Shown one piece after another: positions 22,283 through 29,464 of a DNA stretch of 29,464 bases. The position numbers and the translations under genes were made by a program. The stretch comes from DASUNQ01 sp044866775 (GTDB taxonomy: Bacteria > Acidobacteriota > Thermoanaerobaculia > Multivoradales > UBA5704), in the NCBI GenBank assembly GCA_044866775.1, contig JBIOUG010000030.1, positions 1 to 29,464 of the forward strand. The letters run 5' to 3'. How positions within the stretch are numbered: the stretch's first letter is position 1; every line of letters begins with the position of its first letter. The notes under the pieces are model-generated. The model had not been told where the DNA came from, did no database searches, and saw nothing but the letters and a program-made list of their open reading frames with translations.

Positions 22283-22990
22283 ATGAGATGCGATCGCATT
22301 CTGGTGCCGGCCGTCGCCCTCCTGTTGTCGGTGGGGTGCGCCCACACGAAGAAGCTCGAAGTCTGGGCGACGCTGGTCGATGCCGGGAGCGGCAACCGGC
22401 GCGTCGACATCGACGAGAGCAAGCACGATTCGGCGGTCGTCGGGCCGGGAGATCGGGTGGTCTGGATCTGTCACTGCCCCGCGGGAACCGAGTTCACGGT
22501 CGAGGATCTCCACTTCGTCGGCGACCTGGAGGATCTGGCCGAGAAGCTGAGCCTCAGGCAGGCGCCTCTCGCCGAGGATGAGCTGAACCGGACGATGGAG
22601 CAGATGCGCGCCCAGGCCGCGGGCCCGGGGGCGGCCGCGGCGGCGGGTCCGGGCGAGGCGGCGGCGCCCGAGCCGCTGGTCGGAGGACGCATTCGCTTCG
22701 AGCCGGTCGGCGGCATGCTCCTGGTGATGAAGGACTTCGAGACGGCGGCTCCGGGGGAGCGAGGCCGCAGCCTGTTCGTCGGGAGGGCACGGGGGGCACA
22801 GTCGCTGGACTTCGAGCACGCGCCCGCCTTCAATGACGCGGCACGACCGATGCGCAGCACCCGTGTCGCCCCGGGCCTCGGGCACGAGCTGTGGAAGTTC
22901 ACCTGGAGGGTGCAGCTCATTGGAGACCCGGAGAGCGCGGACACCTTCGACCCGCACATCTTCGGGCATCCGGACTTGAAGGGGGGCTGA
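22283..22990 (+). CDS. Predicted lipoprotein, unknown function
   Basis: 235-residue exported lipoprotein. The signal peptide ends in the lipobox LSVGC (Cys19), and GAGGTGAG precedes the ATG. The mature protein has a beta-rich first half (VVGPGDRVVWICHCPAGTEFTVEDLHF), reminiscent of cupredoxin-like or immunoglobulin-like sandwiches. An Ala/Gly/Pro-rich linker follows (~110-140). The end, ELWKFTWRVQLIGDPESADTFDPHIFGHPD, looks like the closing strands of the same fold. No copper-site pattern can be claimed. It follows the kinase gene by 62 bp in the same direction and may be co-transcribed. Confidence 0.7.
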   Translation: MRCDRILVPAVALLLSVGCAHTKKLEVWATLVDAGSGNRRVDIDESKHDSAVVGPGDRVVWICHCPAGTEFTVEDLHFVGDLEDLAEKLSLRQAPLAEDELNRTMEQMRAQAAGPGAAAAAGPGEAAAPEPLVGGRIRFEPVGGMLLVMKDFETAAPGERGRSLFVGRARGAQSLDFEHAPAFNDAARPMRSTRVAPGLGHELWKFTWRVQLIGDPESADTFDPHIFGHPDLKGG

Positions 22991-22992
22991 GG

Positions 22993-23754
22993 CTAGGGGC
23001 CGCGCTTCTCGGCGAGGCGCGCGACCAGCGTCCGCAGCGTGCGCTGCGTCTCGTCGCTGAACCAGGCGTCGACGAGGGTGTCGAGCTCGAGCTCCCGTTC
23101 TCCCTCGAAGAGGCAGGTCAAGTCGCGGCGGGTGAGGCGGCGGGTGAACTCCATGGCGAGCGGCGGCAGCTCGAGGAGGGAGCGGCACCAGGCGATCGCC
23201 CGCTCGACGACCTGCTCCGGCGGCGCCAGCTCGTCGACGAAGCCGATGGCGCGGGCCTCGGCGGGCGTCATCATCACGGCGCCGACGCACATCCGCTCGG
23301 CTTGGTGGCCTCCGACCTGGCGCTTCAGCGCCGCGTGGATGACCGGCGGCATCGGGATGCCGACCTGCACCTCGTTCAGGCCGATGCGGAAGTCGCCCTC
23401 GGCCATCACCCGGTAATCGCAGAAGAGCGCCATCACCGCGCCGCCGGCCGGGCTGTGACCGGTGATCGCCGCGGCGATCGGGATGGACGAGGCCGCGAGG
23501 CCGGCCATCAGGTCGTAGAAGTCGCCCCAGGCGGCGGTGATCGCGGGGCGGTCGAGCGCCAGTAGATGGGGGACGTCGAGGCCGGCCGAGAACATCCCCG
23601 GGCGGCCGGAGAGGACGAGCGCCCGCGCGCCGCCGGCGCGGGCGCCTTCGACGGCGCCGCGCAGGGCGGCGATCAGCGATGGGTCGAGGGCGTTGACGGG
23701 AGGGCGGGCGAGGCGCAGCTCGCGGACTGGGCCGTGGTCGATGGTCTCTAGCAT
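22993..23754 (-). CDS. Enoyl-CoA hydratase/isomerase family protein
   Basis: 253-residue crotonase-fold protein. The start is LETIDHGPVRELRLARPPVNAL. Oxyanion-hole segments are GRPGMFSAGLDVPHLL and ITGHSPAGGAVMALFCDYRVMAEG, and the active-site region is FRIGLNEVQVGIPMPP. Family members hydrate or isomerise enoyl-CoA esters; the exact substrate cannot be told. Only one catalytic-type Glu (in NEVQVG) is clear, which suits the isomerase-like subgroup. ATG 23754 is chosen because the conserved start follows it directly; an upstream ATG at 23796 would overlap the divergent gene's start. It converges with the lipoprotein gene, with ends 2 bp apart. Confidence 0.87.
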   Translation of the reverse strand: MLETIDHGPVRELRLARPPVNALDPSLIAALRGAVEGARAGGARALVLSGRPGMFSAGLDVPHLLALDRPAITAAWGDFYDLMAGLAASSIPIAAAITGHSPAGGAVMALFCDYRVMAEGDFRIGLNEVQVGIPMPPVIHAALKRQVGGHQAERMCVGAVMMTPAEARAIGFVDELAPPEQVVERAIAWCRSLLELPPLAMEFTRRLTRRDLTCLFEGERELELDTLVDAWFSDETQRTLRTLVARLAEKRGP

Positions 23755-23785
23755 GGAGAGGCGGCAGCATAACATCCGCTGCGGC

Positions 23786-24901
23786 ATGGACGGCACGATC
23801 GAGCGGCTGCCGCGGACGCAGGCGGCGATCGAGAACGGGATCGCGGAAGGGCTGCATCTCGGGGCGCAGCTCTATGTGTCGGTCGGAGGCGAGCCGGTGG
23901 CCGACGCCGCGGTGGGCGAGAACCGGCCCGGCGAGCCGCTGGCGCGCGACACGCTGTCGCTCTGGCTCTCCTCGACCAAGCCGGTCGTGGCGGTGGCGCT
24001 GGCGCGGCTCTGGGAGCGGGGGTTGCTCGAGCTCGACGATCCCGTCGCCCGCTACGTGCCGGAGTTCGCGGCGCAGGGAAAGGAGCGCATCACACTGCGC
24101 CACCTCCTGACCCACACCGGCGGCATCCGCATGCTCGACGTGGGGTGGCCGCGGGAGCCGTGGGAGGCGATCGTGGCGCGGATCGCCGCCGCCAAGCCGG
24201 AGCCGCGGTGGGAGCCGGGACGGAAAGCCGGCTACCACACCGCTTCGTCGTGGTTCGTGCTCGGCGAGGTCGTCCGGCGGCTGACCGGGCTGCGGTTCGA
24301 GCAGGCGGTGCGCGAGGAGGTCTTCGCGCCGCTCGGGATGGCGAGCTGTTGGATCGGGATGCCGGTCGAGCGCTGGCGCGCGGCGCGGGAGGCGGGGCGG
24401 CTGGGCGTCCTGTGGGACACCGCGCAGCGGCCGCCGCAGCCGCACGGCTGGGACTCCGAGGCGCAGTGCGTCCACCCGAACCCGGGTGGCAACGGCCGCG
24501 GGCCGGTGCGCGAGCTGGCGCGGCTCTACGAGATGCTGCTCGGTGGCGGCACTCGTGGCGGTGTGCGGCTCCTCACTCCGCAGACGGTCGAGGCGCTGAC
24601 CGCGCGCCACCGGGTCGGCATGCTCGACCACACCTTCCGCCACATGATGGACTGGGGGCTCGGGGTGATCCTCGACTCGAAGCATTACGGCGTGGCCACG
24701 GTCCCCTACGGCTACGGCCGGCATGCCTCGCGGCGCACCTTCGGCCACAGCGGCAAGCTCTCCTCGACGGCTTTCGCCGACCCCGAGCACGGCCTCGCCG
24801 TCGCGCTCGTCTTCAACGGCACCCCGGCCGAGGCCGACCACGAGCGGCGCCTCGGGGCCACGCTGGACGCCGTCTACGAAGACCTGGGTCTCGGCTCGTA
24901 A
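23786..24901 (+). CDS. Beta-lactamase-family serine hydrolase
   Basis: 371-residue class C beta-lactamase-like / DD-peptidase-fold hydrolase. The nucleophile motif SxxK is SSTK in LSLWLSSTKPV. The second motif is the Tyr of GYHTASSWFVLGEVVRRLTG, LLTHTGG is typical, and the third motif is HSG in RRTFGHSGKLSS. No signal peptide is visible, so a cytoplasmic esterase or peptidase role is more likely than antibiotic resistance. It starts 31 bp from the divergent enoyl-CoA hydratase gene, so the two share a promoter region and perhaps a pathway for ester or CoA-linked substrates. Confidence 0.88.
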   Translation: MDGTIERLPRTQAAIENGIAEGLHLGAQLYVSVGGEPVADAAVGENRPGEPLARDTLSLWLSSTKPVVAVALARLWERGLLELDDPVARYVPEFAAQGKERITLRHLLTHTGGIRMLDVGWPREPWEAIVARIAAAKPEPRWEPGRKAGYHTASSWFVLGEVVRRLTGLRFEQAVREEVFAPLGMASCWIGMPVERWRAAREAGRLGVLWDTAQRPPQPHGWDSEAQCVHPNPGGNGRGPVRELARLYEMLLGGGTRGGVRLLTPQTVEALTARHRVGMLDHTFRHMMDWGLGVILDSKHYGVATVPYGYGRHASRRTFGHSGKLSSTAFADPEHGLAVALVFNGTPAEADHERRLGATLDAVYEDLGLGS

Positions 24902-24947
24902 GCCCCGGCACGCGGCTTGAAAGCAGTTTTACGCGGGAGGCGAGGGG

Positions 24948-27167
24948 ATGCTCGACTTCGCGGCCCGCCGCCGCGCCATGGTGGCACAGCAGCTCGCCCG
25001 CCGCGGGCTCACCGACCCGCGGGTGCTGGAGGCGATGCGCACCGTGCCGCGCGAGGCCTTCATCTCCGAGCGCCTTGCCGAGTTCGCCTACGAGGACACG
25101 CCCCTCCCGATCGAGGAGGGGCAGACCATCTCGCAGCCCTACATCGTGGCGGCCATGGCCGAGGCGCTCGAGCTCCGTCCCGAGGACAGGGTGCTCGAGA
25201 TCGGGGCCGGCTCGGGCTACGCCGCGGCCGTGCTGTCGCGGCTGGCGCGCGAGGTCTACGCCATCGAGCGCCACCCGGCGCTCGCCCGCCTCGCCGCCGA
25301 GCGCTGCCGCCGCCTCGGCTACGACAACGTGCACGTCCGGGAGGGCGACGGCACCCTCGGCTGGCCGGAGCACGCGCCCTACGACGCCATCGTCGTCGCC
25401 GCCGGCGGGCCGGAGGCGCCGCCGGCCCTGCTCGAGCAGCTCGCGATCGGCGGGCGGCTGGTGATCCCGATCGGCGAGGACCCGCGCCTCCAGGACCTGG
25501 TGCGGGTGCGGCGCCGGGCGGACGGCTTCGAGCGCGACGAGCTGGGGGCGGTCCGCTTCGTGCCGCTCGTCGGGGCCCAGGGGTGGTCGGAGGACGAGGT
25601 GGATGCGGCGGCGGGATGGGCCGGCGCGCGCCCGCGCTCGCGCGCCTTCGGCGCCCGCGAGGTGGCGGGCGAGGAGGCTGTCGGAGGCGTCGGCGCGCCG
25701 ATCGCGACGACCATCGTTCCCAGCGAGCCGGCAGGCGGCGACGTCCCGGCCGCGCCCCCCGCCGCCGCGCCGCCACCACCGCCCCGAGGCGGCGCCGCCG
25801 CGCCGCCCGCGACCCGTCCCGCGCCGTCCCCCGCCGCTCCCCGCCGCCGTCCGCTGCCCCGCCGCGAGCTGGCCCGCCTCGTCGCCGGCGCCGCCGAGCC
25901 CTTCGGCGACCTCGACGCGGCCGACCTCGGCCCGCTGCTCGAGCGGATCGGCGACTGCCGCGCCGTCCTCCTCGGCGAGGCCACCCACGGCACCGCCGAG
26001 TTCTACCGCCTGCGGGCGCGCATCACCCAGGAGCTGGTGCGGCAGAAGGGGTTCACCGTCGTGGCGGTCGAGGCCGACTGGCCCGACGCGGCGCAGGTGG
26101 ACCGCTGGGTCCGCGGCGGTCCGCCGCTGCTCGCGGACGCTCCGGCCTTCGCCCGCTTCCCAACCTGGATGTGGCGCAACGTCGAGGTGCGCGACTTCGC
26201 CCGCTGGCTGCGCGCCCACAACGCCGGCGTCGAGGACCCCGCCCGCCGCGTCAGCTTCCACGGCCTCGACCTCTACAGCCTCTACACCTCGATCGAGGCC
26301 GTGGTGCGCTACCTCGACGGCGTCGATCCCGAGGCGGCGCGCGTCGCCCGCCTCCGCTACGGCTGCCTGACGCCGTGGGAGCACGAGCCGGCGCTCTACG
26401 GGCGCGCCGCCCTGATGCGCACCCACGAGACCTGCGAGCGCGAGGTGGTGGCGACCCTGGTCGACATGCTGAAGCGGCGCCTCGACTACGCGGCGCGGGA
26501 CGGCGAGAGCTTCCTCGACGCGGTCCAGAACGCCCGCACCGCGGCCAACGCCGAGCGCTACTACCGGGTCATGTACTACGGCTCGCGCGACTCCTGGAAC
26601 CTGCGCGACCGCCACATGTTCGAGACCCTGGAGACCGTGCTCGCCCACGGCGGCCCCGCGGCGCGCGCCGTCGTCTGGGAGCACAACTCGCACATCGGCA
26701 ACGCCGGCGCCACCGAGATGGCCCTGCGCGGCGAGATCAACGTCGGCCAGCTCGCCCGCGAGTGCTGGGGCGACGCCGCCTACCTGGTCGGGTTCGGCAC
26801 CGACCACGGCACGGTCGCCGCCGCCACCGACTGGGACGGACCGATGGAGGTCAAGCAGGTCCGCCCCTCGCACCCCGAGAGCTACGAGTCGCTCTGCCAC
26901 GAGAGCGCACTCCCGGCCTTCTTCCTTCCCCTGAGCCAGGGCGCCCGGCCGGCGGTGCGCGAGGAGCTCGAGGCGCCGCGTCTCGAGCGCGCGATCGGCG
27001 TCATCTACCGCCCCGAGACCGAGCTCCAGAGCCACTACTTCCAGGCCATCCTTCCCTGGCAGTTCGACGAGTACGTCTGGCTCGACGAGACCCGCGCCGT
27101 GACGCCGCTGCCGGTCGAGGGCGAGGTCGAGGAGGGCGAGCCCGAGACCTACCCCTTCGGGCTCTGA
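24948..27167 (+). CDS. Fusion: protein-L-isoaspartate methyltransferase + erythromycin esterase-like domain
   Basis: 739-residue two-domain protein. Residues 1-215 are a full protein-L-isoaspartate O-methyltransferase: VPREAFI, AYEDTPLPIEEGQTISQPYIVA, the SAM motif VLEIGAGSGY (82-91) and 'GGRLVIPIG'. An Ala/Pro/Gly linker spans ~230-300. Residues ~305-735 are an erythromycin-esterase (EreA/B) type domain with GEATHGTAEFY (Glu344, His347), VAVEADWPDA, HGLDLYSLYTS and WEHNSHIGNA. The first domain repairs isoaspartate in proteins; the second is a metal-independent esterase fold of broad and often unknown substrate. GAGGCGAGGGG precedes the ATG. It is coupled to the next gene with a 3-bp gap. Confidence 0.9.
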   Translation: MLDFAARRRAMVAQQLARRGLTDPRVLEAMRTVPREAFISERLAEFAYEDTPLPIEEGQTISQPYIVAAMAEALELRPEDRVLEIGAGSGYAAAVLSRLAREVYAIERHPALARLAAERCRRLGYDNVHVREGDGTLGWPEHAPYDAIVVAAGGPEAPPALLEQLAIGGRLVIPIGEDPRLQDLVRVRRRADGFERDELGAVRFVPLVGAQGWSEDEVDAAAGWAGARPRSRAFGAREVAGEEAVGGVGAPIATTIVPSEPAGGDVPAAPPAAAPPPPPRGGAAAPPATRPAPSPAAPRRRPLPRRELARLVAGAAEPFGDLDAADLGPLLERIGDCRAVLLGEATHGTAEFYRLRARITQELVRQKGFTVVAVEADWPDAAQVDRWVRGGPPLLADAPAFARFPTWMWRNVEVRDFARWLRAHNAGVEDPARRVSFHGLDLYSLYTSIEAVVRYLDGVDPEAARVARLRYGCLTPWEHEPALYGRAALMRTHETCEREVVATLVDMLKRRLDYAARDGESFLDAVQNARTAANAERYYRVMYYGSRDSWNLRDRHMFETLETVLAHGGPAARAVVWEHNSHIGNAGATEMALRGEINVGQLARECWGDAAYLVGFGTDHGTVAAATDWDGPMEVKQVRPSHPESYESLCHESALPAFFLPLSQGARPAVREELEAPRLERAIGVIYRPETELQSHYFQAILPWQFDEYVWLDETRAVTPLPVEGEVEEGEPETYPFGL

Positions 27168-27170
27168 GGC

Positions 27171-28085
27171 GTGGCCGCGACGACCGAGACCTCCGCCCCC
27201 GCGATCCTCTGGGTGCTCGACCGCCTCGACTGGATGCGCGAGCAGCGCATCTGGCCCAACGGCCGGCGCTATCTCTGGACCGACGCCTTCGGCGTGGTGC
27301 TCCTCGTCTCGCTCTATCTCGGGACCGACGACGGGCGCTGGCTCGACGCGGCCGAGCGGCTGGTGGCCGAGGTGGAGCGCGTCCTCGGCCGGCTGCGCGG
27401 GCTGCGCATCGGCGAGGCCCCGGACCGCGACGGCCAGTACTTCCATTACCTGACGGTGTGGATGTACGCCCTCCACTGCCTGGGCGAGGAGCGCCGCGGC
27501 TACCGCGAGCGGGCGGTCGAGCTGGTGCGGCAGGTCCACCCGGCGTTCGTGGTGCCCGGGCGGGGCGTCTGGTGGAAGATGCGCGAGGACCTCTCCGGCC
27601 CCTATCCGGGCTTCGGCCTCGGCGCGCTCGACGCCTTCGAAGGCCTGGTGGTCTACCGCCTGCTCGACGCCGAAGCTCTGGCGGCCGAGATCCGCGACAT
27701 GGCGGACCTGGTCGAGCGCTCCTGGAGCGACCTCTGGATCACCCAGGACCTCGGGCTCGGCATGATGCTCTGGATGACCCACTTGGCGCCGCGCGAGGAG
27801 TGGGCGCGGGTGCACCGCGAACGGAGCCTCGCCGTCCTCGACCGCATGTGGATCGACCCGCCCGGCTACTTCTGCCGCGAGCCCGGCCTGCCGGATGTGA
27901 AATTCGCTTTCACCAACTTCGGCGTCTCCCTCGGCCTGCAGGCGGTGGGCGCCTGGGAGGACCGCGTCCACCGCCTCAACGCCTTCTTCGCGACCTACCG
28001 CTCCGGCGACGAGTACGACCGCGAAGCCATCACCCACGTCATGGCCTGCACCTCCCGGCTGCCGGGGGTGTGGATCCGCAGATAG
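27171..28085 (+). CDS. Helical-barrel hypothetical protein coupled to the esterase fusion
   Basis: 304-residue soluble protein rich in Trp and long helices (ILWVLDRLDWMREQRIWPNG; YFHYLTVWMYALHCLGE; GPYPGFGLGALDAFEGLVVYRLL). The repeated helix-hairpin pattern suggests an (alpha/alpha)6-barrel, the six-hairpin glycosidase-like fold. No catalytic residues can be named with confidence. The GTG start at 27171 lies 3 bp after the preceding stop, so it should be translated with the fusion protein and act in the same process. Function unknown. Confidence 0.72.
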   Translation: MAATTETSAPAILWVLDRLDWMREQRIWPNGRRYLWTDAFGVVLLVSLYLGTDDGRWLDAAERLVAEVERVLGRLRGLRIGEAPDRDGQYFHYLTVWMYALHCLGEERRGYRERAVELVRQVHPAFVVPGRGVWWKMREDLSGPYPGFGLGALDAFEGLVVYRLLDAEALAAEIRDMADLVERSWSDLWITQDLGLGMMLWMTHLAPREEWARVHRERSLAVLDRMWIDPPGYFCREPGLPDVKFAFTNFGVSLGLQAVGAWEDRVHRLNAFFATYRSGDEYDREAITHVMACTSRLPGVWIRR

Positions 28086-28142
28086 CCGTCAGGCGGCCCG
28101 CGCCGCCGAAGCGGCGACAGGCGACTCCTCCGGCGCGAAGGA

Positions 28143-28227
28143 ACGGCTGCTTCCACCCGCAGCGACGACTGCTTCGACCCGAAGCATCGGCTGCTGCGAC
28201 TCGAAGCAACGATTGCTGCGAGCCGCC
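28143..28227. repeat. 22-bp tandem repeat of small hairpins (3.9 copies)
   Basis: Copies begin at 28143, 28165, 28187 and 28209 (the last incomplete). The second copy contains TGCTTCG-ACC-CGAAGCA, a perfect 7-bp stem, and the others are degenerate forms of it. The array fills the spacer between two converging genes (28085 and 28263). It may serve as a two-way transcription end or be a simple repeat expansion. It is not coding on either strand with any recognisable product. Confidence 0.7.
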
Positions 28228-28262
28228 TTGGCGAAATCAGTCCGCTCCATGAAGCGCGCTGA

Positions 28263-29273
28263 TCACATCAGCGAGACGGCTCGCTGCAGGAACCAGAGAA
28301 TGGCCATCGTGCCGATGCCGTAGGCCGGCACGGCCTTCGACCAGTGCGGCCAGGCCACGGGTGCCCTGCGGAGCGCTGCGACGACGAGGAGCACGGCGCC
28401 GATGAAGGCGAGTTGGCCCAGCTCGATCCCGACGTTGAAGGAGAAGAGCGCCAGCGGGATCTCCGCCGTGGGCAGGCCGACTTCGGCCAGGGCTCCGGCG
28501 AAGCCGAGGCCGTGCAGCAGGCCGAAGCCGGCGGCGACCGCCCAAGGGGCTCTCTGGGTCAGCGTCCGCTCGCCCTTGCGCACGCTGGTGAGCTCGACCG
28601 CGAGGAAGTAGATGCTGAGCGCGATGGCGGCCTCGATCGGGGCTTGCGGCACGTGCACCACGCCCAGCGAGGCCAGGGCGAGCGTGACGCTGTGGCCGGC
28701 GGTAAAGGAGGTGATGGTCCACAGGAGCGGTCTTCCCCAGCCGACGAGCAGCACCAGGGCCAGCACGAAGAGGAGGTGATCCCAGCCGCGCAGGATGTGC
28801 TCGACTCCCAGCGCGGCGTAGTCCTTGAAGACCCCGGCCCGGCTGCTGTCGGCGTCGATCGTGAAGCTGGGCGCTTCGGCCTTGAGCACGTGGCGGATGC
28901 GGCGGCCGTCGCGCAGGGTGATGCGCAGGAGCACGTCGGCCTGGCTGCCGGCGATGCCCTCGACGCCTACCGACTTGCCCGTCAGGCCTCCCGGACACCG
29001 CATCCGCCAGCGGGCGCGGATTCCGGTGCCCTCCTGCTGCACCTCCGGATCGCCGAGGCCTTCACACTCGACCGGCAACACCGGACGGAGCCGGCTGCCC
29101 TGCACCCGGACCACCGGCTGCTTCCACCGCACGGCGGCCTCGTCGGCCGAGACCTCGTCGATCTCGAGCAGGGCGGGCGCGAACTGGTGGGCCCGCGCCG
29201 GAGCAGCCCCCGCGAGGGCGACGAGGGCCAGGAGGAGGGCTCCCAAGAGCAGGCCGAGCGGGGATCGATGCAT
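28263..29273 (-). CDS. HupE/UreJ-family membrane protein
   Basis: 336-residue protein. A signal peptide (MHRSPLGLLLGALLLALVAL, then AGAAPARA|HQ) precedes a ~110-residue extracytoplasmic beta-rich domain with a Cys pair (VECEGLG, MRCPGG). A C-terminal multi-pass HupE/UreJ_2 domain follows, with GVEHILRGWDHLLFVLALVLL, SFTAGHSVTLALA, GFGLLHGLGFAGAL and FNVGIELGQL. The conserved histidines suggest metal (nickel or cobalt-type) handling by analogy with HupE, but this large-ectodomain subgroup has no settled function. ATG 29273 overlaps the upstream stop as TGATG, so it is coupled to the isomerase gene. Confidence 0.88.
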   Translation of the reverse strand: MHRSPLGLLLGALLLALVALAGAAPARAHQFAPALLEIDEVSADEAAVRWKQPVVRVQGSRLRPVLPVECEGLGDPEVQQEGTGIRARWRMRCPGGLTGKSVGVEGIAGSQADVLLRITLRDGRRIRHVLKAEAPSFTIDADSSRAGVFKDYAALGVEHILRGWDHLLFVLALVLLVGWGRPLLWTITSFTAGHSVTLALASLGVVHVPQAPIEAAIALSIYFLAVELTSVRKGERTLTQRAPWAVAAGFGLLHGLGFAGALAEVGLPTAEIPLALFSFNVGIELGQLAFIGAVLLVVAALRRAPVAWPHWSKAVPAYGIGTMAILWFLQRAVSLM

Positions 29274-29464
29274 CAGGAAATCCCTCCCGGCACGACGATC
29301 TCGAAGTCGGCCCGCAGCTCGCGGAGCCGCAGCCGGAGCCAGTCGTCCGCCAGCTTCTGGAGCACCGCCTGCTCGGCCTGATCCCGCACAGTCGCGAGCG
29401 GCAGGACGTGGGCCTCCTGGACCTCGTGGACCCAGACCAGATGGTGCCCGTAGTCCGAGGGGAT
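29273..29464 (-). CDS. Peptidyl-prolyl cis-trans isomerase, parvulin/SurA-like (C-terminal part)
   Basis: The last 63 residues of a protein whose start lies beyond the window. PSDYGHHLVWVHEVQEAHVLP matches the end of a parvulin domain ('S.YG.HLV.V'). A helical tail follows (LATVRDQAEQAVLQKLADDW...LRADFEIVVP), as in SurA/PpiC-type secreted foldases. Its stop shares a base with the HupE-like start, so both are made from one message. It probably assists folding of exported proteins, possibly including the ectodomain of the HupE-like partner. Confidence 0.8.
   Translation of the reverse strand: MPSDYGHHLVWVHEVQEAHVLPLATVRDQAEQAVLQKLADDWLRLRLRELRADFEIVVPGGIS

Noticed and set aside
23755..23796. 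Longer enoyl-CoA hydratase starting at 23796
   Set aside because: The extra residues (MPSMPQRMLCCRLS) do not fit the family and would overlap the start of the divergent gene.
22217..24841. An 874-codon minus-strand open frame over the lipoprotein, enoyl-CoA hydratase and beta-lactamase-like genes
   Set aside because: The true minus-strand gene here is the hydratase in another frame. The long frame has no domain signal.
24813..28037. A 1,074-codon minus-strand open frame opposite the methyltransferase-esterase and helical-barrel genes
   Set aside because: It is a by-product of high GC and codon bias on the real plus-strand genes. Its sequence is low in complexity and lacks any recognisable domain.
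28143..28227. CRISPR array
   Set aside because: The 22-bp units are directly adjacent with no distinct spacers, and no cas genes are near.

Overview
The window is a high-GC bacterial chromosome segment. Ribosome-binding sites are mostly good, genes are tightly packed, and two signalling modules are present (a SpoIIE/STAS/HATPase partner-switching cassette and a Ser/Thr kinase with a TPR-like tail). Gene content and style suggest an Acidobacteriota-like or similar environmental bacterium. That placement is an inference from style, not from a marker gene.

Left part (1-4500): the 3' end of uvrA is followed by a small accessory patch. The patch holds a chimeric short ORF containing a diverged second copy of the uvrA tail, a KAP-family P-loop NTPase, a RES-domain toxin with its Xre/MbcA-type antitoxin, a DUF4920 secreted protein and a broken VapC-like PIN remnant.

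Centre-left (4473-10726) is the main result. A 5,733-bp transposon (4937-10669) interrupts a small cysteine-rich gene near its 3' end. It has near-perfect 24-bp inverted termini and an exact 8-bp target duplication (AAACCAAG at 4929-4936 and 10670-10677). Joining the flanks restores one continuous reading frame ending in a lysine/arginine-rich tail (stop at 10726). The transposase is of IS1595 type and sits at the right end. The rest is cargo: a HEPN-like protein with an R-x4-H motif, a three-gene operon ending in an HTH regulator, a ribbon-helix-helix protein behind an array of palindromic half-sites, and an overlapping pair made of a DUF4365 (PD-(D/E)XK-like) protein and a 392-aa partner of unknown function. 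Both termini carry an inward promoter whose -35 box lies inside the inverted repeat. The content looks like a mobile cluster of candidate defence or conflict genes; that function is inferred.

Centre (10764-15227): an AAA+ enhancer-binding-type regulator (GAF-AAA-Fis) with a non-canonical GVATGV in place of GAFTGA lies upstream of a -24/-12 promoter. That promoter precedes a 52-aa membrane peptide, an RsbW-like ATPase, a STAS protein and a GAF-SpoIIE phosphatase, a likely partner-switching operon. A 32-bp perfect inverted repeat (15230-15353) follows.

Right part (15414-29464): an isoaspartyl peptidase lipoprotein, a coupled CPBP protease/hydrolase pair, an S1-domain protein, a Ser/Thr kinase with a probable CTG start, a lipoprotein, divergent enoyl-CoA hydratase and beta-lactamase-like genes, a methyltransferase-erythromycin esterase fusion coupled to an alpha-barrel-like protein, a 22-bp tandem repeat of small hairpins, a HupE/UreJ-type membrane protein and the C-terminus of a peptidyl-prolyl isomerase.
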